Below are positions 60,330-64,000 of a stretch of DNA of 64,000 bases, piece after piece. Within the stretch, counting starts at the first letter, position 1; each line of letters begins with the position of its first letter. A program made the translations under genes and the position numbers. Under the pieces are notes generated by a model. The model had not been told where the DNA came from and ran no database searches. It saw only the letters and a list, made by a program, of their open reading frames with translations. This DNA comes from Venatoribacter cucullus (GTDB lineage: Bacteria > Pseudomonadota > Gammaproteobacteria > Pseudomonadales > Oceanobacteraceae). Location of the stretch: positions 868,001 through 932,000 of the forward strand of contig NZ_CP046056.1 in the NCBI RefSeq assembly GCF_016132445.1. The letters are read 5' to 3'.

Positions 60330-60508
60330 GGCACGTTCGAGTGATTTGGTGGCGGACTCCCTGGGATATGCTGGCCGATGTGCTGGCGTATTCCGTGAGT
60401 CTGTACGCTGTTGTTGGTAGAGGGCTTGCTGAGAAAGAAAAAGCGGCCTTGCTCAACGGTAGCCTGCAACTGTTGTTGGGCGTCAGCGCTTTCCTGCAGA
60501 CGAAGTAG
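60330..60508 (+). pseudogene. Decayed fragment of a CDF cation transporter
   Basis: From the IS remnant, one frame gives LARSSDLVADSL and, after a one-base shift near 60363-60366, the next frame gives DMLADVLAYSVSLYAV, continuing RGLAEKEKAALLNGSLQL to TAG 60506-60508. The pieces join into the metal-site helix of a cation-diffusion facilitator (ADSLDMLADVLAYSV). An extra G in CTGGGATATG explains the shift. It overlaps the end of the opposite DUF1622 gene. Confidence 0.75.
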
Positions 60509-60890
60509 TGCGTCCGGAATCTTCTCGTTCCGACTCCGGTGGGCCTGATTCATCTTTATTGCGTCCGGGAACGGAGCAAAATGCGTGTCGCAATTCATAC
60601 GCAATACTCATACTCAGTACAGTTCTCACGACAATCACCAAGCCCAACAAAGCAATGCCCTCCAGCGTGGGGGTATGCAACGTGGCAAGAATGTCCGCCG
60701 CAACGAGAAATTCCAACGCCAATACCAGACGTTGACCGAATTGCAGTCGGAGTGGTTCGATATCTTCCCGTAGCCCTTTATTGAACCAAGTGCGTACAAG
60801 ATCAAATGATGACAGTGCTGCAGCACAGGCAATAATCAAGCCGCCAATCCCTTCCAGGATCAACATGGCAAGATGTAGCAACGTTTCCAT
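60483..60890 (-). CDS. DUF1622 family membrane protein
   Basis: The 135-residue protein has three hydrophobic helices (about 5-28, 50-68, 72-98) and the segment LRLQFGQRLVLALEFLVAADIL, which matches DUF1622. The last 30 residues are polar and rich in Ser, Glu and Arg (about residues 108-135). Function unknown. It lies 15 bases downstream of the multihaem cytochrome gene on the same strand, so it may belong to that unit. Confidence 0.82.
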   Translation of the reverse strand: METLLHLAMLILEGIGGLIIACAAALSSFDLVRTWFNKGLREDIEPLRLQFGQRLVLALEFLVAADILATLHTPTLEGIALLGLVIVVRTVLSMSIAYELRHAFCSVPGRNKDESGPPESEREDSGRTTSSAGKR

Positions 60891-60905
60891 TCCGTCCTCC
60901 AGATG

Positions 60906-61670
60906 TTAGTGATGTTTGTACCAACCGACGTTCTTGATGTCATTCCAACTGTTGGTTTTATGGCAGAGAAAGCATTGAGAGACGTCGGCGTGCATCACAC
61001 CCGATACTTTCATAGACACCATCTTGAAATGTTCCATGTAATGACTCGGCGGGGCTTGATGACATTGCGCGCACTCTGTCGACGTCGCTGCCGGATGTTG
61101 GAACTCGGGTACGGTCCATGCGGCGGTTGAGTGGCAGATGACGCAGTCGGCGCCAAAGAGGTTGCGATGCGGCTCTTCGTTGCTGTGGCAGTTGGCGCAG
61201 TCTAAAGGGGTTTCGAGCACGGATATTCCTTTATGCGGTGCTGCCAGATTTCCGATCCGCTCGTGCTCTTTGGGTGGCAAAAGCTGTCGGCCAATTTTGG
61301 CCAGCACCTTATGATCCATTTTTATTGGGCGCTGATTATTCCCCAGATGCTCTACATGGCAACTGCTACAACTACCGATATCTGCGTGAAAAGCGGTGGA
61401 CTGTGTCCCCAGCAAGGCCTTATTGTTGGCGTGGCAGACGATACAATTGTTTGCCTCTACACCTTTGACTGACGTATGACAAGCAGCGCAGTCGTGCTCG
61501 AGGAAAGCATGACCACCCGTCAGCGGACCGGGGTTTGCCATGCGTTGCCAGGTTATTTTATCAAGTAGGCCCGAGGCCTTGCCGCCAGGATGCGCACCAC
61601 CGTAATAGACCCACATTGACAGGGCACCCATGACAACTAGCGCGACTAAAAAATGTGGCCAAAGCTTCAT
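60906..61670 (-). CDS. Membrane-anchored seven-haem c-type cytochrome
   Basis: The 254-residue protein starts at ATG 61670, overlapping the previous stop by 4 bases. It has an N-terminal membrane anchor (HFLVALVVMGALSMWVYYG) and seven CxxCH sites (CAACH, CIVCH, CSSCH, CANCH, CVICH, CAQCH, CFLCH) with many extra His for bis-His ligation, as in cytochrome c3/c7 and NapC/NrfH-linked proteins. It should carry electrons in the periplasm. The acceptor, possibly a metal, is unknown. Confidence 0.9.
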   Translation of the reverse strand: MKLWPHFLVALVVMGALSMWVYYGGAHPGGKASGLLDKITWQRMANPGPLTGGHAFLEHDCAACHTSVKGVEANNCIVCHANNKALLGTQSTAFHADIGSCSSCHVEHLGNNQRPIKMDHKVLAKIGRQLLPPKEHERIGNLAAPHKGISVLETPLDCANCHSNEEPHRNLFGADCVICHSTAAWTVPEFQHPAATSTECAQCHQAPPSHYMEHFKMVSMKVSGVMHADVSQCFLCHKTNSWNDIKNVGWYKHH

Positions 61671-62425
61671 GTAAACCACCGTAAACCGAAGTAAATACCT
61701 GCCCATACATGCAGAGCCAGCAGCAGGTACAGAACAAAAGCAATGGTAATGTGAAAGCGCAGCCACCACTGGAAGGCGGATTTGAACCATTGGTGCATCT
61801 TCACTGCATACTCAATCTCTGCCATGGCATCCACCAGTGCAAGCGCCCGCATCGGTGGAGGGCTTTCTTGTCCCAGCTGATTTCTCAGAATCAGCTTATT
61901 GGCAATCCAGCGTGTGAAAAGCCCTGTAAATGAACGCAGCATCGCGGCATGTCCCGGATCTCCGACCAATTCCGCAGCCACTTGGCGGTAACTGATTTCC
62001 AGTTGGGTAAGGGTTTCTTTTTTCTCACGGATGGTGTCGGAGAGGCGAGTCAACAGGTAGCGACCAACAAACCCGCTGAGGACAACAATCAGGGTCATGA
62101 CGGTGAGTGCGATACCCAATGCACTATCGAATTTGTGGCTGGAATGGAATATGACGAGAATGGGTCCCAGCACACCGGCATAAATATGCCAGGTTAACAA
62201 TGTTCGCATCGACACGAACCTCGTAACCCACCGGTTCAGGATTTTGATGCGTTTTACGATGAGGTAGGCCAGCGGAATCAGCATCAGCACCGCTCCCGAC
62301 ACACCAAGCACCCCACCGATAGCACTACCAGGAAAGCGGGGCGAGCGATGGAAAAGGAATCCCAACCAGAAAGCCAGCAACAGCAGGACAAGTGCTGTGA
62401 CGATAAACCGTTCGCGTTCTTTCAT
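61667..62425 (-). CDS. Five-helix membrane protein with paired histidines (cytochrome b-like)
   Basis: The 252-residue protein has about five membrane segments. Two of them contain His pairs spaced 14 residues apart, H80/H94 and H225/H239, the spacing that ligates two haems b between helices in cytochrome b-type and ferric-reductase-type proteins. A cytosolic helical stretch separates helices 4 and 5 (about 130-210). It overlaps both neighbours by 4 bases. It probably passes electrons from the reductase to the haem c protein. Confidence 0.78.
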   Translation of the reverse strand: MKERERFIVTALVLLLLAFWLGFLFHRSPRFPGSAIGGVLGVSGAVLMLIPLAYLIVKRIKILNRWVTRFVSMRTLLTWHIYAGVLGPILVIFHSSHKFDSALGIALTVMTLIVVLSGFVGRYLLTRLSDTIREKKETLTQLEISYRQVAAELVGDPGHAAMLRSFTGLFTRWIANKLILRNQLGQESPPPMRALALVDAMAEIEYAVKMHQWFKSAFQWWLRFHITIAFVLYLLLALHVWAGIYFGLRWFT

Positions 62426-63996
62426 GCCTTTACCGAAATGTCGCAATTGGCTTTGGCTTGGCAGGCCAATATTAGGTTTTTTTCCTTATCCCCCGGCTCC
62501 AGGCCGTCTTCAACGTCCATGCTAACTTCACCAGCAAGTAGCTCTACCCGGCAAACCCCACATATGCCGGCGCGGCAGGAGTAATCGATGTCCACGCCCA
62601 ATTCTTCAGCCACATCGAGCACAACTTTATCAGGAGGAAGGGGTCCCGCTCTGTCCGAATCCGTGAAGGTAACCGTGGGAAGCCCAGGCTTGGGAGAACT
62701 GGGGCCTGCGGTCTTCTGATCAGCGCTCGGCAAGCGTTCCTGTTTGCCAAGAGCTGGACCGAATGCCTCTGTTTTAATGCGGTCTTTCGGTATGCCAAGT
62801 TCTGAGAGAATCTGCTTCGTCGCCTCCATCATTGGGACAGGACCGCAAATATGGATATAGCGTGACGGCAAATCCGGGATTGACTCGGCCAGCAACTCTT
62901 TGGTGATGCGCCCCTGAGGGCCAGCCCATTTTTCCGCCCCGCTTTGCGATACTGTAATGACCACCTGAAGATTGGTGTGACGGCGCCTCAAATACTCCAG
63001 TTCTTCTCGAAAAATGATGTCCTCTGGTGCACGGCAACCATAAACCAGGAAAATGTCACCTTCCCAACTACGATCCAGAAGATAGCGCAATACACTCATA
63101 AGTGGGGTGATGCCAACACCTCCGGCGATCAGAACAATGCATTTGCATTCCCGGCCTGTGAAAACAAACGAACCGGCCGGTCCCGAGAGATCCAGCAAGC
63201 TACCTTCGTGGATCTCGGAATGGAGATAACCGGACACCACACCCTCAGGCGCATGTTTGACAGTGATTTCGATGTAATCCCGTTGTGTCGGCGAAGAGGC
63301 GATCGTATAGCCACGGCGAACAGTTGCTTCACCGTGTGGCACTGTGACTGTGATGAATTGCCCGGGCAGGTAATCGAAAGGCAGCATCCCTCCGACCGGA
63401 TTCACGAGCCGGAACGTTTTGACGTCGCCGGTCTCCTGGAAAATACGACTGATGCGCAGCTGCCCCGACCAGGGTCGTCCAGACGCGGTAGTCTCGGCAG
63501 ATCCTGGGAATTGGATTGGCGGCGGCATTGGGGCCTGCAGAGGTGAAGGCTGCCGCGCTGGCGCCGCTAAACTGCTCAGGAGCTGCGAGGCCCGGCGCAT
63601 CTTGAGTATGTACAACCAAAAGAAACTGGCGATGAGTGCCGCCGAGCTGAGCATGATCCAGAAATGGAACCAGGTCATACCCATGACCCCCGTGTTTGCA
63701 ACAGGCGGGTTTGGCACAGGCAGTTCCATTTCGCGTCGGAACCAGTCGAGAGCAACGGCCTGCGGATCGTCGGTGCCGAGCAACACCTGATGAGCCGCTA
63801 ACCCACTCTCGAATCGGGCCATACCTTCATGCAGCAGGCTCACGGCCTGTTGCATCAGTTCATAATCATTGGAGGATGCAGAATCGGCGAGGCGGGTGAG
63901 CCCGTCGGTCATCAGTGCCGTGCCACTGGCCATACGTTCATGGGCAGCGGCTTCCACCTCCGCCCGTTTTTCGGGCGGAAGATCAGACAACGTCAT
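62422..63996 (-). CDS. NAD(P)H:FAD oxidoreductase with C-terminal [2Fe-2S] ferredoxin domain
   Basis: The 524-residue protein has an N-terminal helical region (1-105), one membrane segment (about 112-132), a Pro-rich linker, a ferredoxin-reductase FAD domain with RRGYTIASSP, an NAD(P) domain with IAGGVGITPLMS and HICGPVPMM, and a plant-type ferredoxin domain with cysteines C474, C479, C482 and C512. It should take electrons from NAD(P)H to the membrane partner. The ATG at 63996 may not be the true start, as the gene could extend past the window edge. Confidence 0.88.
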   Translation of the reverse strand: MTLSDLPPEKRAEVEAAAHERMASGTALMTDGLTRLADSASSNDYELMQQAVSLLHEGMARFESGLAAHQVLLGTDDPQAVALDWFRREMELPVPNPPVANTGVMGMTWFHFWIMLSSAALIASFFWLYILKMRRASQLLSSLAAPARQPSPLQAPMPPPIQFPGSAETTASGRPWSGQLRISRIFQETGDVKTFRLVNPVGGMLPFDYLPGQFITVTVPHGEATVRRGYTIASSPTQRDYIEITVKHAPEGVVSGYLHSEIHEGSLLDLSGPAGSFVFTGRECKCIVLIAGGVGITPLMSVLRYLLDRSWEGDIFLVYGCRAPEDIIFREELEYLRRRHTNLQVVITVSQSGAEKWAGPQGRITKELLAESIPDLPSRYIHICGPVPMMEATKQILSELGIPKDRIKTEAFGPALGKQERLPSADQKTAGPSSPKPGLPTVTFTDSDRAGPLPPDKVVLDVAEELGVDIDYSCRAGICGVCRVELLAGEVSMDVEDGLEPGDKEKNLILACQAKANCDISVKA

Positions 63997-64000
63997 GAGT

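Overview
The window is a piece of a gammaproteobacterial chromosome cut by a large mobile metal-resistance region. The first 23.9 kb is GC-rich and syntenic-looking housekeeping sequence: prmB-aroC, homoserine dehydrogenase, dcd, tRNA-Asn, a phasin / class I PHA synthase cluster and two initiator tRNA genes. Gene content, GTG/TTG starts and the PHA genes suggest a marine Oceanospirillales/Pseudomonadales-type bacterium; the genus cannot be fixed from sequence alone.

Layout. 1-3.7 kb: three translationally coupled minus-strand genes (methyltransferase and two paralogous glycosyltransferases), probably the end of a polysaccharide or protein-glycan locus. 3.9-23.5 kb: ordinary chromosome (crotonase, LysR regulators, EamA and TSUP transporters, pirin, hom, mutarotase, dcd, DUF885 lipoprotein, DUF4892 protein, patatin, prmB, aroC, MFS, phasin, phaC, AraC regulator). 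23.6-23.9 kb: tandem tRNA-fMet genes and a terminator. 23.9-26.5 kb: the end of an integrative element with repeats, a small repressor, an operator region, an excisionase-like gene, a tyrosine integrase and a small downstream gene.

26.56-29.93 kb is a 3,372-bp ISL3-family element whose size and cargo (MerR regulator, cation transporter, lspA, transposase) match ISPpu12 as I recall it. It has cut off a copR gene after about 17 codons. Next come copABCD (30.1-34.4 kb, more AT-rich than its surroundings), a broken IS256-family copy, a Cu(I) P-type ATPase, copRS, a second C-terminally truncated copR, and a copper operon: Met/His-rich peptide, cytochrome c, DUF411 lipoprotein, CusC, CusB fused to CusF, CusA. 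Similar CopR-box-like sites precede copA, lie twice between the ATPase gene and copR, and precede the Met/His-rich peptide operon, so one regulator may control all of them.

49.0-50.2 kb is an IS3-family element that truncates a second tyrosine recombinase. After a perfect 22-bp inverted repeat come a CzcI-like small gene, czcCBA and a Zn/Cd/Pb P-type ATPase. Then a Tn3-family transposase gene is broken by a 62-bp remnant of the same IS3 end, followed by a decayed cation-transporter fragment. 60.5-64 kb, on the minus strand, carries a DUF1622 protein and a tightly overlapping three-gene redox module: NAD(P)H/FAD/[2Fe-2S] reductase, tetra-His membrane cytochrome b-like protein, seven-haem periplasmic cytochrome c. 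This module is the part of the window whose role I recognise least, and it is the best candidate for an undescribed system.

Together the island gives copper oxidation and sequestration in the periplasm (CopA/B/C, Met/His-rich peptide, DUF411), export across the inner membrane (P-type ATPases, CDF) and export across the envelope (CusCBA-F, CzcCBA). It was assembled from several mobile elements, and none of its three intact-looking IS copies has a visible target duplication.
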